Below, piece by piece: positions 36,001 to 46,931 of a DNA stretch of 64,000 bases; the first letter of the stretch is position 1, and every line of letters begins with the position of its first letter. The notes under the pieces were generated by a model that saw only the letters and a list, made by a program, of their open reading frames with translations, was not told where the DNA came from and made no database searches. The DNA is taken from assembly GCA_000469685.2 (NCBI GenBank), contig LS997566.1, positions 26,157,432-26,221,431 of the forward strand. The letters are read 5' to 3'. Origin of the DNA: Haemonchus contortus (lineage: Eukaryota > Nematoda > Chromadorea > Rhabditida > Trichostrongylidae). Both the position numbers and the translations under genes were made by a program.

Positions 36001-36427
36001 CTAAAATGATACTTTGTTGGCACTTGTTCGACCAATAAGATATGTGCCGGTTAGTTGTGTCCTAAAGCTATGCTGCTCTTGCAAAACTTTTACTTTCGGT
36101 TTCCTGACAAAGCATGACTAGCTCATCTGTTCAATAAAACTGATGCTTTTCCGGCTCACCTTATCCAGTCAGTAATGTACTGCAGTGACAAGTCAGTTTC
36201 CATGGTGAGAAGACCTTGAGGCATGTACTGGAGATAGAATAGCTTTGTTTCCTTGTAGTCAAGAACAGTTAGCTGAAGTCCCAGGAAGGTTATCTCAAAC
36301 AATGCTGAGAGATGGATCAACTTATATCACCTCATCCGCACGAATGTATGATCTGTACAACATCCACTGATCACTTTCTCGAGGCTTCGCAAGGGTAATT
36401 TCAACATTTGGACCAGTTCCGAGGTTA
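36001..36427 (-). CDS. Candidate host gene, last three exons, unrecognised
   Basis: Minus-strand exons 36331-36427 (NLGTGPNVEITLAKPRESDQ, WMLYRSYIRADE), 36160-36272 (LTVLDYKETKLFYLQYMPQG, TDLSLQYITDWI) and 36001-36061 (TQLTGTYLIGRTSANKVSF, then TAG) join in phase. Boundaries are CTTGCAG, GAG/GTGATA, ACTTCAG, AAG/GTGAGC and CTTTAG. The introns are 58 and 98 nt, ordinary for nematodes. AATAAA follows at 35842-35847. Upstream exons were not found. The product looks soluble. Confidence 0.5.
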
Positions 36428-37046
36428 CTGCAAGGATGATGTATAAAGTCTTCATGACGCTAAGTAATCCGGTTTCAGTCGACTCTTATTCAAATATCAG
36501 CGGCGATTTGATGCGCATGTGACCACCACAATGACTTGCGGTGCACAGACAATGTAAAATTGGAACTTCCATCCTTCTAGTGGTAACCAGCGCCGGAGAT
36601 ATAAAAAGTTTAGGTACTCCAAGATTCAATCCCATATGCATGCGTGGTATAGTGTTAACCATCCGCCACCGCCCTAGTCAACACCCTTACGAGTCGACAC
36701 CCTTACACGGATGTTTTCAGAACGTATTCGGGCTACTCTTGGAGTAATAAGGTGTTGTCTGTATTGCACCAAATGATTTATCAAAAGAACTGCCAACACT
36801 CTGCCATCTCACTTCCTTCACCCAATTATTCGAATTCAGATGAAGGAGCGAGAGGAACGTTATCATCAATAACTTGCTATTACTTGAATCATCACTGGTA
36901 TAAGAATTGATATTTTATTTAGGTAAATTTAAGCTGAAGTTCTTCACTTTTGTTCCTTATTTAGTAACCTCATTCTCGCGTTTCTAAAAATAGTTCACTG
37001 CCTACTCGTCAGTTCTGCTTTACCTTTTTTTCCGCTTATTCCTGCT
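36428..37046. other. Unassigned interval
   Basis: Around 36555-36700 the minus strand contains GGGATTGAATCTTGG, a weak B-box-like word, in a possible decayed repeat. No exon was convincing. Confidence 0.2.
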
Positions 37047-37355
37047 TTATCGAGCAGTTGGAAGTATCGAATCGGGGCTGCTTCGAGCTTGAAGAGTTCT
37101 AAAAAATGCGATGGCATCTTTGCTACGAGCCTTCAGAATTAGGCTCTGATGATGACCAAGATTCTCAACGGATGCCTGCTTGCAAGTGATCTTGCGGAAA
37201 TCTGCTTACATACAGAAATTTCTTCGTCTTTGACTGTGTTCTTATGCGTCAGGCTATCCATTGGGGCACGCACGGAAGTTTGTCGAGACAGGATCTAAGA
37301 CAAGCGCAGGGACTGTTTTTGTACTTGCCCTTACAATGGCGGTTTGGTCTTCCAT
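37047..37355 (-). CDS. Candidate complete small gene, three exons, 76 residues
   Basis: Minus-strand exons 37335-37355 (ATG; MEDQTAI), 37214-37294 (ILSRQTSVRAPMDSLTHKN, TVKDEEIS) and 37047-37175 (ASVENLGHHQSLILKARSKD, AIAFFRTLQARSSPDSILPT, then TAA) join in phase 0 throughout. The introns are 40 and 38 nt, bounded by ATT/GTAAGG...GTCTTAG and TCT/GTATGTAAG...GCAAGCAG. The protein is hydrophilic with no known domain. Such short introns are near the lower limit for nematodes, so the model could be wrong. Confidence 0.4.
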
Positions 37356-37486
37356 CTATACACTATTCTGATTAGAAAAAACCCGATATCGAGAGCTCAC
37401 GGTTGAACTCTTGTAAATAAGTTTCAGGAACGCTCGCTGATCCGACAGTAAGAAGTGTCACTTGCTTTTAACTTCATTTCTACGTA

Positions 37487-38701
37487 TTAGGTTGATGCAT
37501 AGGTTTTTTCCCGTGATTGATTCTTCTGTATTTCGTCTTCATGGATGTTGGTATATCGTCTTCACGTGTGCGTAACCTGTGCATGATACTCCTTCATCAC
37601 ACGAGCTACCACTCACCCACCCTGCATTCAGGTCACAATGCCTCACAATTACTACTGTGACAGAATATACCTGTGTCACAGCCTAGTTTTGCTTCACGAT
37701 TTCGGCAGCAATGCGAAGGAAGCCCATACCGAGCTAGTGGAAACATACGGCGAGGACGTCATGTCACATGCAACATTTAGCTCGCCAAAATCGAGAGAGA
37801 CTTTTCTCTTGAAGATGCCCCGAGGTCGATGCGGTCGATGGAGTTAGATTTGGAAGCACTACGTTCCACCGTAGAAGAGATCCCGTACCTAAACATCAGA
37901 AAAATAAGCTCGGCTATGATCAATCAACGATTGGCTGGATCGGACTGGATTAGCTCGGCAAGGTAGTAAAGCTTGGTCAATGACTTCCACATAAACTCTC
38001 CCCTTATGACCTCTGGAGGAAGGTGGACACCTGCACTTCTCCCGTCACTTTCCAAAAAAGACTCAGTTTTTCATTTCGATGATCATTGGAGATGAGAAAT
38101 GGGGTCTCTACTATAACCCTGTAAGGAAGCGGCAGTGGGTCGACAAACGAGAACCGCCCGAAGCCGTCCCAAAGGTCGACCTTCACCTCAAGAAAATTCT
38201 CCTATCCTGTTGGTGATCCAGAAGAGGCATGGAACAACTGGGAGCTGCTGAAAAAGGGCAGACGATTTATGCTTCCACATACGTGACCCAGCTCCGAAAA
38301 TTGAAAGAGCACGTCGACCGTACTCGTGGATCGAATGAGGAAATCTACTTCCACTAACGCCCGACCTCACACCGCAAAGGCGATCCCGGCCGAGCTGGAG
38401 AAGTACGGATGGCTGATTGTCGTCCAGCCTCCCTACAACCCTGAACTCGCTCCTTTCAACTACTGGTTGTTCAGCCGCCTGCAGGAAGAAAGTTTGAAAC
38501 AGAAAATGATATCAGAACGGCGTTCGACGACTTCTTCAAGTCTCAACCCCCGTTATTTTGGGAAAAAGGAATCGACAATCTACTGAGCGTTGGCATCGAA
38601 TAGTGGGTGGTGATGGTGCATACCTCTAATCTTCAGGTTGATTCGCTAGTGAGTTACTTTTTGAAAAAAAAACTTGGGAAAAAGCTCATGCATCAACCTA
38701 C
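37487..38701 (+). mobile_element. Mariner element, decayed
   Basis: Inverted ends TTAGGTTGATGCATAGGTTT at left and the inverse at right (worn: GCATCAACCTA) enclose 1,215 bp after a TA. Plus-strand pieces give FGSNAKEAHTELVETYGEDV, KRQWVDKREPPEAVPK, SRRGMEQLGAAEKGQ, NARPHTAKAIPAELEKYGW and NPELAPFNYWLF. The third catalytic residue is Asn instead of Asp. Multiple stops and frame changes are present. It is related to the fragment at 22370-22890. Confidence 0.8.
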
Positions 38702-39000
38702 GCCATTTTTCTTTTATACTTGATGATGACATTTGGCTGGCGCAAAGAAGGCATATTCACTTGTGGCTATAAAAGAAGATCTGTTTGAAACGATAATTGA
38801 ACACACCTCCAGTGAGAAGCGGGATGCGGATCTATGTTTCCGTGTGTAGAATGATCAGTTGGTGAGCGGAGGAGTCGCAATATCAATCAAAAAGACATTG
38901 TGGTTATCAACACACTGTTGTAAAATATTGACTTGTGGAATATGGAGGGCGAGAGAAAGGCACCTTTTGAGGGGGGGGGGACGCCCGCAAGCGCGGTGAG
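38702..39000. other. Unassigned; contains a run of G at 38972-38981
   Basis: No exon or element was recognised. A homopolymer of about ten G is present. Confidence 0.3.
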
Positions 39001-39029
39001 TCATGGACCTGCCCACTGTAAAATGTGGG

Positions 39030-39190
39030 AGAGGAGCAAGTAGCCTCCTCAGCCTCCTCCGCCAGGCCGACACTAGCCACAACTCCAGAGCCGCCACCAG
39101 CCACAACTCCAAAAACCTCTACCAACCACAGTTCGAGCAGCCGCCAGCAGCTACAACTCGAACGGCCCACCCACACAGCTCAAGCACATT
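39030..39190 (+). repeat. Degenerate CCACAACTC minisatellite
   Basis: CCACAACTCCAGAGCCGCCA-type units of about 24 bp repeat four to five times imperfectly. They give a Thr/Pro/Ser-rich open frame on the plus strand (TTPEPPPATTPKTS) and Leu/Val-rich frames on the minus. No gene structure surrounds it. Confidence 0.4.
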
Positions 39191-39200
39191 ACAGGTACTC

Positions 39201-39860
39201 AAAGGCACGGTTCACGATAAAAATTGTTTCTGAGTTCTTCCCCTAGGAATACGCAGTGGCTTCCGAGGGTGAACGAAAGGATCCTCGCGTCCAAAAATTC
39301 GACGCGAAGAGCATAGTGGAAGTCCTGTTCCTGACTCGCGCGGACATTCCGCCCCTCGATCGATGTCACGTCAAACTAGTGTCAAGACGATACAGATTGC
39401 AATTTTCGTTCTAAGACCCACACGCAATCAGCTGATCACAGAGCACTGAGGCGATATTTCCTCCTATTTTCTTGTTCTCTGTTATTCTTCTTGCTGCTAC
39501 GACCCGTTATTTAATTTCTTACCCCAGGAGGCTGAAAAAGATGGGTGTTTTTCTCTGTTACTAGGGGTTTTTTGTTAACTTATGCTGATGAGTAAATGAA
39601 TTTTCGCTCACCGTAGTCAGCTATTCGCACCAGGACATACGCAACGAAACACATTGTATCGCTCGTCCAACGCCCCATCCTTCTTCATTTCTCTAGTCTC
39701 ATTCTCGTTCAGCCCCTTTTTAACGATTTTCGGAGCTTTTTTCCACTTTGGAAACATCGATTAACGCAGTTCCCTCGCCTTCATCGCACTATTTCCCATC
39801 TTATATTCCATTTTTGGTCATAATCTGGATTACACAAAAATTATCTTGAACTGTGCCTTT
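39201..39860 (+). repeat. MITE-like element, copy 3 (complete)
   Basis: Ends AAAGGCACGGTTCACGATAA and TTATCTTGAACTGTGCCTTT are imperfect inverses of about 20 bp. The 660-bp body is non-coding and aligns with copies 1, 2 and 4. It is the best copy for defining the family. The superfamily is unknown. Confidence 0.7.
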
Positions 39861-40195
39861 GATCGTTTGTTGCGTTTTTACTTATTGCAATAGATAGTTT
39901 TCAGGTAAGCCATGTCCTTTGGCAGTAAAGGCGTCAGCTTAAACCTCAAGCCAGTGACCACCCTAGTTGCTGATCGTAGAGTTTTTCTCGAATGTAATGT
40001 ACTTCAAGTCAAAGGCAACATTTTCTGACCGCAATAAGAGTGTTATACTTTCAATGGGAAATGTGAAAAGTATAGGGAACTTGGGATTTTTTTAAAAATA
40101 AGCGCACGAAGCATTCCAAGCATTCAGCTGCAATAGACGCACTACACATGCTGTGAAAACGAAGTTCAAAAGTAACGTCACTTTTCGTCGCAAAT
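39861..40195. other. Unassigned interval
   Basis: Nothing recognised. Confidence 0.3.
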
Positions 40196-40669
40196 TCAAG
40201 AGTGTTTGACTTTGAAAAACTTGAGAGAATAAAGAGTGTACTTGACAACTGCGAGGGCACACAAATGACAATGAAAAATGTACCAAAAAATAGATGAAGA
40301 ATCACGGGGCACGAATTCTTCGAAAACTGTCCTCTTGGCGCACTGGATGCAGAGCCTCGGGAGCAGTAGGGATTTGTTCCGGAAAGTTAAGAATGAAATA
40401 AACATCAACCACAGTCTGAGGATGCGCTCGGGTTGATCAGTAGTTCCAATCACAACGGAGGTGCCCCACTCGAAATTGTTCGGCACGAAATCCTCCTCAG
40501 TGCAACCTCGACAAAGGCGTTGAACACGTGTTTGGAAGTCTTCACTGGTAGTGCCACCTGCGAACCTGTACTTGCCCTGTTGAACTTGCCTTGCAATCGA
40601 CAAAGCTCTATGTGCCCTTTTAAAGAAATTATATCCCTGCCGGCCGTCAAATAATAATATAACTGACAA
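40196..40669 (-). CDS. Candidate exon, unrecognised
   Basis: The minus strand is open for 157 codons from a TTG. The most protein-like part is KYRFAGGTTSEDFQTRVQRL, CRGCTEEDFVPNNFEWGTSV and TTDQPERILRL (about 40410-40590). A CT/GTGGTTGATG donor-like site near 40412 may end the exon. A second frame (40450-40866) is also open over the same DNA, so the coding frame is not certain. No family was recognised. Confidence 0.3.
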   Translation of the reverse strand: MSVILLFDGRQGYNFFKRAHRALSIARQVQQGKYRFAGGTTSEDFQTRVQRLCRGCTEEDFVPNNFEWGTSVVIGTTDQPERILRLWLMFISFLTFRNKSLLLPRLCIQCAKRTVFEEFVPRDSSSIFWYIFHCHLCALAVVKYTLYSLKFFKVKHS

Positions 40670-40781
40670 CTAAGGTTTGAATGCTCCATTCGCGACAACT
40701 TTCCCGATTCCACATGGCAACGCATCCCTGAGGGCGCAACGGTAAAAATTGATACCACCCAGTGTCCACTGCTAGCTTCTA

Positions 40782-42345
40782 CAGTGTGTTTCAAAAGTAT
40801 GTGCACACCCAACATTTTGTTTTTTTGGGAATACCATTGCTTTCTGTGACCTGTGACCTTCACCATTCAATTCCTTGTGTGCAATAACCTACGAACCCTT
40901 ATTCTGAGAGAGCATCGTAGCTGCTAACATAATTTTTTATCAAAGAAAAATTACTTCTTTGTTTCAAAAGTATGGCACACTCAGCAAAAAACAAAAATAT
41001 AACCGAGATCAGGAATCAGCAGGGCCACCTGAATTTCTGTAGAGGTTATCGACTACGAGGAATCGTTTGAGAATGGTTTCGTTGCGGTAGGTTCTTTAGT
41101 TATCTTTGAAATGAAAAATTTTGAGTGTGCGCATACTTTTCGAACGGCGACTGGGCCGCTCTTTTTCATACATTGCTAGACTCATTCGAGATCCTGGCAG
41201 CTATCACTAACAAGCTATTCCTGGCCGTCCACGTATTTTGACTGCTCAGGACAACAGGAGAATAGCCCGTCTTGTGGCGAATACTTCTTTGTCTGTGAGT
41301 CAGACCCGAGCTCAGAAAGGTTTACCAGTCTCGCGTACGACCGTTTGGCGCTCTATCCGCTCTGATGAGTATATCACACGAGAGACCATGAAGAATGCTA
41401 CTCGACTCGGTACTCGCCACAAGCCGACAAGGCTGGATTTTGCTCGCGCGACCATCAAAGAGCCTCCTCCGACATTCCTTCTCGAAATTACGAGTGGCTC
41501 TCGGCGAAGGTACCTTCAGTAATGACAAAATCCATCCGGCCCCTCATTGTTGTGCTTCTTTTCACCAGAAAAAATTACTTAAGAACAAAATGGGTACAAC
41601 ACATTGTTTGTTCTAAGAATAGGAAAGTCCTGAAAATTTCCGAACAACCGTCCCTTACTCCATGATGTTGCCATATTCCTACGAGCAAACTCCAGCCTTG
41701 TCAGCTGTGTCGAGTACTGAGTCGAGTAGCCTTCTTCATGGTCTCTCGTGTGATATACTCAATAGAGCGGATAGAGCGCCAAACGGTCGTAAGCGAGACT
41801 GATAAACCCATCTGAGCTCGGATCTGACTCACAGACAAAGAAGTATTCGCCTTAAGACGGGCTATTCTCCTGTTGTCCTGAGCAGTCAAAATGCGTGGAC
41901 GGCCAGGAATAGGTTGTGTGCGATAGCTGCCAGGGTCTCGAATTAATCTAGCAATGTATGAAAAAGAGCGGCCCAGTCGCCGTCCGAAAAGTATGCGCAC
42001 ACTCAGAATTTTTCATTTCAAAGGTAACTAAAGAACCTACCGCAACGAAACCATTCTCAAACTATTCCTCGTAGTCGATAACCTCCACAGAAATTTAGGT
42101 GGCCCTATTGGTTACTGATCCGGTTATATTTTTGTTTTTTGCTAAGTGTGCACATACTTTTGAAACAAATAAGTAATTTTTCTTTATTAAAAAATTATGT
42201 TAGCAGCTACGATGCTCTCTCAGAATAAGTGTTCGTAGGGTATCGCACACAAGGAATCGAACGGTGAAGGTCGCAGGTTACAGAAAGCAATGGTATCCCC
42301 AAAAAAACAAAATGTTGGGTGTGCACATACTTTTGAAACACACTG
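40782..42345. mobile_element. Foldback Tc1-like element (inverted duplication of its 5' half)
   Basis: Left arm 40782-41450 and right arm 41686-42345 are inverted copies, about 95% alike by eye, each starting CAGTGTGTTTCAAAAGTATG and flanked by TA. Each arm encodes the N-terminal Tc1 helix-turn-helix region (LTAQDNRRIARL, SLSVSQ-RAQ, SRTTVWRSIRS). The 235-bp centre continues only the minus-strand copy: inverse-strand FSGEKK, NNEGPDGFCHY and SRRNVGGGSLMV, which correspond to the Tc1 IFSDEKKF...GGGSLMVWG region with the catalytic Asp changed to Gly. So half of one transposon was duplicated in inverted orientation at GGGSLMV. Both transposase pieces contain stops. Confidence 0.85.
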
Positions 42346-43294
42346 TAGTATACGGCTGCCATCACTATCAAAACATGTAAAGACCTAATTTCGAAGGAAT
42401 GTAGAAACTGTTCTCCTTCCTGATACTTCCGCCTGCATGACATGTATCTAATCTTCTAAAGCTACATATTCTACGCGAATTGTTTCTCCTCTATCTGCGG
42501 TATGTTTGGATCCACCATCTTCTAGCGATCACTTTCCCCAAATCCATATTGAGGAATGTCACGTTTGGAAGACACTTGAGAGCGACCTGCCCTATTCCCT
42601 GACCACGAGCCCGACATCTTTTACTGAAGGAGAAATTTTAAGCTGCCTGCACGCAGGCACCATATCGGTAGCATACACAGCAGCGATGAAAATTCTTTGA
42701 CCAAACGCTCTTACGCTTTTTCGTTCGTAACTTCTTTCTTCTTAGAGCAAATCGCGCGAAATTTTGCTGTGTTCGACTCAAGCACAATTCACACTATCTA
42801 ACACTGCGTGACTGGGAAGCAGCAATATCCACATAATTAGAGCAAGGTGTTTGTTGCGGTAGCAGATTCCGCTGGAATGAAAGTTGTTGACGTCTGCAGT
42901 TAATCACACCTTGTGCGTTTTTTCATCTATTATGTTCGGCATTGGCGCTCGTACACGTTAGGCATGGCAGAAAGGAAAGAGTTTCAGAAGGACTATTATT
43001 CGGATTTCCAGATGCTTTTGAGTTCAAGCCCTTTGGGATGTTTGGAACATGATCAGATTGCAGGGTTAATAGAAGTAAATATTCACAATACACCCATACA
43101 ACATATATTGAAATTTCGCACGATTACATCAAGTTGGAAAGGAGTTACGACTGGAAAGTACAACTGAAGAAGCGTTTGTCGATGGCTCCTGAGCGCTACT
43201 GTGTAATGATTACCTCCACTAGGAGAGTATGAGTAACGGCACCTGTACCAAACTGAGTAATATGAAAAAATTGGCGCTGTCAAGTGCAAACTCA
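42346..43294. other. Unassigned; two weak open frames
   Basis: Plus 42452-42699 is open for 82 codons (PQIHIEECHVWKTLESDLPY) with a TCG/GTAGCATAC donor-like edge but no acceptor. At 42964-43053 both strands are open (plus: MAERKEFQKDYYSDFQMLLS). Neither could be placed in a gene. Confidence 0.25.
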
Positions 43295-43884
43295 CTACAC
43301 CCTCCTGTGAATTTTTTCCGACGGTAATTGCAGTCTCAAAAATTCTCTCCACTGCATTGCAGTAGTGTTCGTTACAGCCAAAGAGAACTATAAAGAGGAG
43401 CGTTTTTCCGCAGCTCTTCGTTAGCGACAAAATAGGGTGGGTGATATTCTGACGCATATAACGCTTCTGAACATGATCTCACCTGCCGTGATTCAGTTAG
43501 TCGTACTCCACTTTGTGGGATTTGAAGATCAGGGAAACGCTCTCCGCTCTCACGTTTCGGCAGCTGAAAATAAATGAAAGGTTGAAGACAGGAGAAACAA
43601 ACAAATTGGCACAGAAATGAAGTGATTGTTTCCGATGAGGTGAGTCAACACACGTAGAGAACGTGCTTCTCCTGTTCTTCAGCCTAGAAAACATTAATTT
43701 AGCAACGTTGGGAATCGGAACATTGTAGGATTAAAGGTGCTCACTGAGTACTTCTTCTTTTTACGTTTTTTTCTGAAAAGTGTGTCGTCAATTCTTATTA
43801 AATTGGAGTGATTTGAATCAATAAGTAGGCCGTGAAAGCCACCGAGAACTATAAGTCTAAATTCACATTGCGATGTTTCTAACA
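43295..43884 (-). CDS. Candidate host gene, four exons, unrecognised
   Basis: Minus-strand exons 43745-43884 (ETSQCEFRLIVLGGFHGLLI, then the basic KKRKKKKYS), 43654-43683 (AEEQEKHVLY), 43483-43563 (LPKRESGERFPDLQIPQSGV, RLTESRQ) and 43295-43387 (FSLAVTNTTAMQWREFLRLQ, PSEKIHRRV, TAG) join in phase 0. Splice edges are TCA/GTGAGC, GTTTTCTAG, TAC/GTGTG, TTATTTTCAG, CAG/GTGAGA and TTTATAG. Introns are 61, 90 and 95 nt. The short hydrophobic block followed by a lysine cluster would suit a membrane-proximal or nuclear-targeting segment, but this is inference. The 5' exons are not found. Confidence 0.55.
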
Positions 43885-44199
43885 CTACGAATATAAGACT
43901 GCGTGATAAGTAACGTTCGATCTCTTCAAGAGTATCTTAGTTTAACAAAATATGTCGCATATCCGACTTGTCGTAAAACCCCGTCTAGGCTCTTCATCTG
44001 TTTGACGCAATGTAAAGTGCCCAAAGTGGCAAGACTGTATTACAAAATAAGAATTGGGATCTAGACAATTCTGGCAACTATCACCCACTCTGCCATGTCG
44101 GTTAAGTATGGTTTTCAAAGGCCTCATCCTTAACAGGAGTGATGGATTAGTCGGTGACGAGAAGTCAGCAGCAGCATACACGGTTTTGGAAAGAGTTTA
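43885..44199. other. Unassigned interval
   Basis: No exon or element supported; it may hold upstream intron sequence of the minus-strand gene at 43295-43884. Confidence 0.25.
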
Positions 44200-45310
44200 T
44201 TGCAATTGATCACATCTCTTCTGCCGCCAGACTCGTTGAAGTATCACGAAGATGCAGAATGCGCGAGGTCTGACACTCATCGATTTCAATAAAGTTTTCA
44301 ATACTATCGAGAAAGGAACGATAATAAAGTCTTAGGCGACCAGGCCTTCCATCACCTGTATCACCTGTTTTCCCGTTGGACATTGATTCCATCGAGAGAG
44401 CGCTAGCAATTTCTCCATTCGTCCCTGTCACGAGCCGGATTAGTCCACTTAATCGCACTCGCTCGAGGGAATGTGGGCGGAGCATTCGTTTCGTTCAGAG
44501 CCTTTGTGCAGAAGTCTCACCAGGGCGGCCGTCGTGGTGTTCGTTTGATATCTAGAGGGATCCAGTCGGTGACCCACCGCCGTAGTCCAATGGGCATCAT
44601 ACATAGCATACGTTCCGGCTCACCTGAGCTTCGATTGATTTCTTGGCGTGAGCAACAGCATTCCTATTCCTTGTTGATTGACGTGGCTCGGAACTTAGTT
44701 TCTCACGCGTATTTCAAATCACGATTACCATAGAATCAAAAAGGTGAGCGCAGAGCCGGATGTTTTTTGTCTTCTTCATTACTCCCTTGATATTCTTCAA
44801 TGCTCCCAACGCGGCGCATTCCCTTCTCTCAGCTGCGGAGCCAGACTGTTCATCATGTTGATTCCCGACTTAGTTACACGTACCTAAAGCATTCGGAGAT
44901 AATCCGTTCAGCGTGAAAGGAGCATCAGGAACCATTCCATTTCTCATGAACATCGTCTTCGTTATGTAATAGTTGGTCAGCTGTAAGCCGATCCTTCCAC
45001 AAGCATTGTCGAATGCCGCGAACAGTCGTCCCGCCTGCTTGATGTTAGCTGTTATCAGTACGATGTGGTCTGCAAAGCGAAGATGATGTATGCAGCGGTC
45101 GCCCACCTTCACTTCCATGCGTTCCTATTCCATATGACACATGTTCTCGAGTGTGGCACCAAAAGTTCGGTGGTGTCGAACACCTCTCTCGACGTTGATG
45201 ATGACATCGATAGAATTGCAAGATCGTGGTTGTGAAGTTGTTGTAGAGCTCACGAAGCACTCCCAACAAAGTGAGTAGGAACACCCTGGTTTCCCAGGTT
45301 GTTCCCACTC
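44200..45310 (-). pseudogene. RTE-type LINE reverse transcriptase, 5'-truncated
   Basis: Minus-strand pieces read as an RTE reverse transcriptase from the middle of the palm to the C-terminal end: VEVKVGDRCIHHLRFADHIV (catalytic FADD changed to FADH), LQLTNYYITKTMFMRNGMVP, DAPFTLNGLSP, later WIPLDIKRTPRRPPW and [15 protein letters not shown]. The 3' end contains short CAGGTGATA-like repeats, as RTE tails do. Frames shift often. The 5' truncation lies at the NQGVPTH position, where it meets an inverted copy. Confidence 0.8.
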
Positions 45311-46005
45311 ACTTATGAGGAATCTTGCAGCGGCTTTTCATATTTCTGTAAAAGGACGCTCGGTGATGACTACAATGATTTCATTACCAGGAGTTTTCAT
45401 TCTACAGAACATTGCCAACGTGAATAGTGATTTCGGCAAGGCGATACCATTCCTCCTCAAACTTTTCACTGCCTCTTTCGAAAACATTATGCATGGGAAG
45501 AATTGGGGGTGAAGATCGACGTCTGCTGCGAACATCGGCTCCGCTTTGCATACGACATTTTGCTCATAATATCAAACATCAAGCAGTCGGAGCGAACGCT
45601 GGCCGGATTCGGTAGCTTTTCTAGAACTGAGCTTTCACATTATGGGAACAAGTATCTCTTAATGACCTATTAAGTGTTTTTAGGTCATGAAGTCAACATG
45701 ATGAACAACGTAGCTCTGGAAATGAGCTTATGGGAACGTGCGGCTTTGGAGCAAGCGAGAATGTTCTGAAGAAGACAAAGAACATTTGCCTCCAACCTCC
45801 TATTGTGGTTCTTCCTGCCAGACATTTGGAGTTCGGGTCATGCTTTGTTGACTCTAGTACTTGAATTGATACTTCGCTTGGTATCTCTCTTTTGTAGAAA
45901 AGTAGGTCATCTCGCTGGTTGGCGTGACTACATTTCAACGCTTTTGATCGCTAAGGAGACTGATGACGTAACTGGTCCATCATATGAACGTTAGAATAGG
46001 CCAAG
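45311..46005 (+). pseudogene. RTE-type LINE fragment, inverted partner
   Basis: Plus-strand pieces from the same protein region: QVVPTH, FRQGDTIPPQTFHCLFRKHY, VKIDVCCEHRLRFAYDILLI (FADD changed to FAYD), NIKQSERTLAGF, LGHEVNMMNNVALEMSLWER and KKTKNICLQPPIVVLPARH. It starts at the same codons as the minus-strand copy and stops before the C-terminal domain. Confidence 0.75.
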
Positions 46006-46931
46006 TACCGAAAATGAAGTGTACAGTGAGTTGCGGAAACCCTCGGACTTGCAGAGCGTCCAAAGAGGGTTCGTCGATTCCTGTCGGGAGGAAACTTTTG
46101 GATTCAACGCTGTGTTGAATCCAGAACCTGTGTGTTAAAATTATTTACGATTCAAGAAAGCTGGTTGCATGAAAAAAGGTTTAGGTGAAGTTGGCACCAT
46201 TTTCCGGCACATTTATTTAGAGACTATGAGAATTCCTCTTGCGATGGGATCTATTATATGTAGTATCGATGAAGGCTCTGCCATCCTAGAAGTCCCTTCC
46301 AACCGGGCCGGTGAATTGTATCTCTTGGAACGAATAAATTCACTCACTCTTTCTTATGGCGTGATGTCGATGTCATTGCACAACCAACACCGATTAATGA
46401 ATGATGCACCTGCCGTTGGCTCTCGCGAATGAAAGATTTAATGTTTACGGGAATTTGTTGATAGGCACTCCTAAAGATATGCCGGTGACATTCAATGATG
46501 AGGAGTTTCATTGGTCATTTTCTAACCTCACTCACAGGGCACAGCGAGCACATTGGAGAACATAACATCCCAATAAAGAGTGAATTACAGCTCATTCAAA
46601 GCATAAAATCAAAATTCAATAGTACTAAAAGACAAAATCAAGGCTTCAAATGACTGAAGATCGTTGTCAGAGCCAAAGTACTAGTAAAGATTAATGAGGA
46701 CTGACAGTTGCCGCTATCCTACGCCTATCTCTGGATAGCACCGGAGCACTGCTACTTTAATGGGTTGCGTATGGTGAGACAGCATTGCAGAAGATTGAAT
46801 ACTGAAAATGACAACAGCTGATAAAGGAGTGAAAAGTATTATATAAGAGAGAGAGTCTCAGTTCTAGCACCGGCAAATGCGATGTATACCAGCCAAAGGG
46901 GCTAGATCAATAGATCAATGGGAACTAGAAA
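46006..46931 (+). other. Unassigned; weak ORF at 46169-46432
   Basis: An ATG frame of 87 codons (GEVGTIFRHIYLETMRIPLA, SAILEVPSNRAGELYLLERI) has protein-like composition and a plausible start, but no splice context or family. The rest of the interval is featureless. Confidence 0.25.

Noticed and set aside
35832..36035. 67-codon minus-strand ORF
   Set aside because: It is in a different frame from the spliced terminal exon and covers its 3' UTR with the AATAAA signal.
39003..39246. Pro/Thr-rich ORFs as a secreted mucin-like gene
   Set aside because: Explained by a degenerate minisatellite; no signal peptide or splice context.
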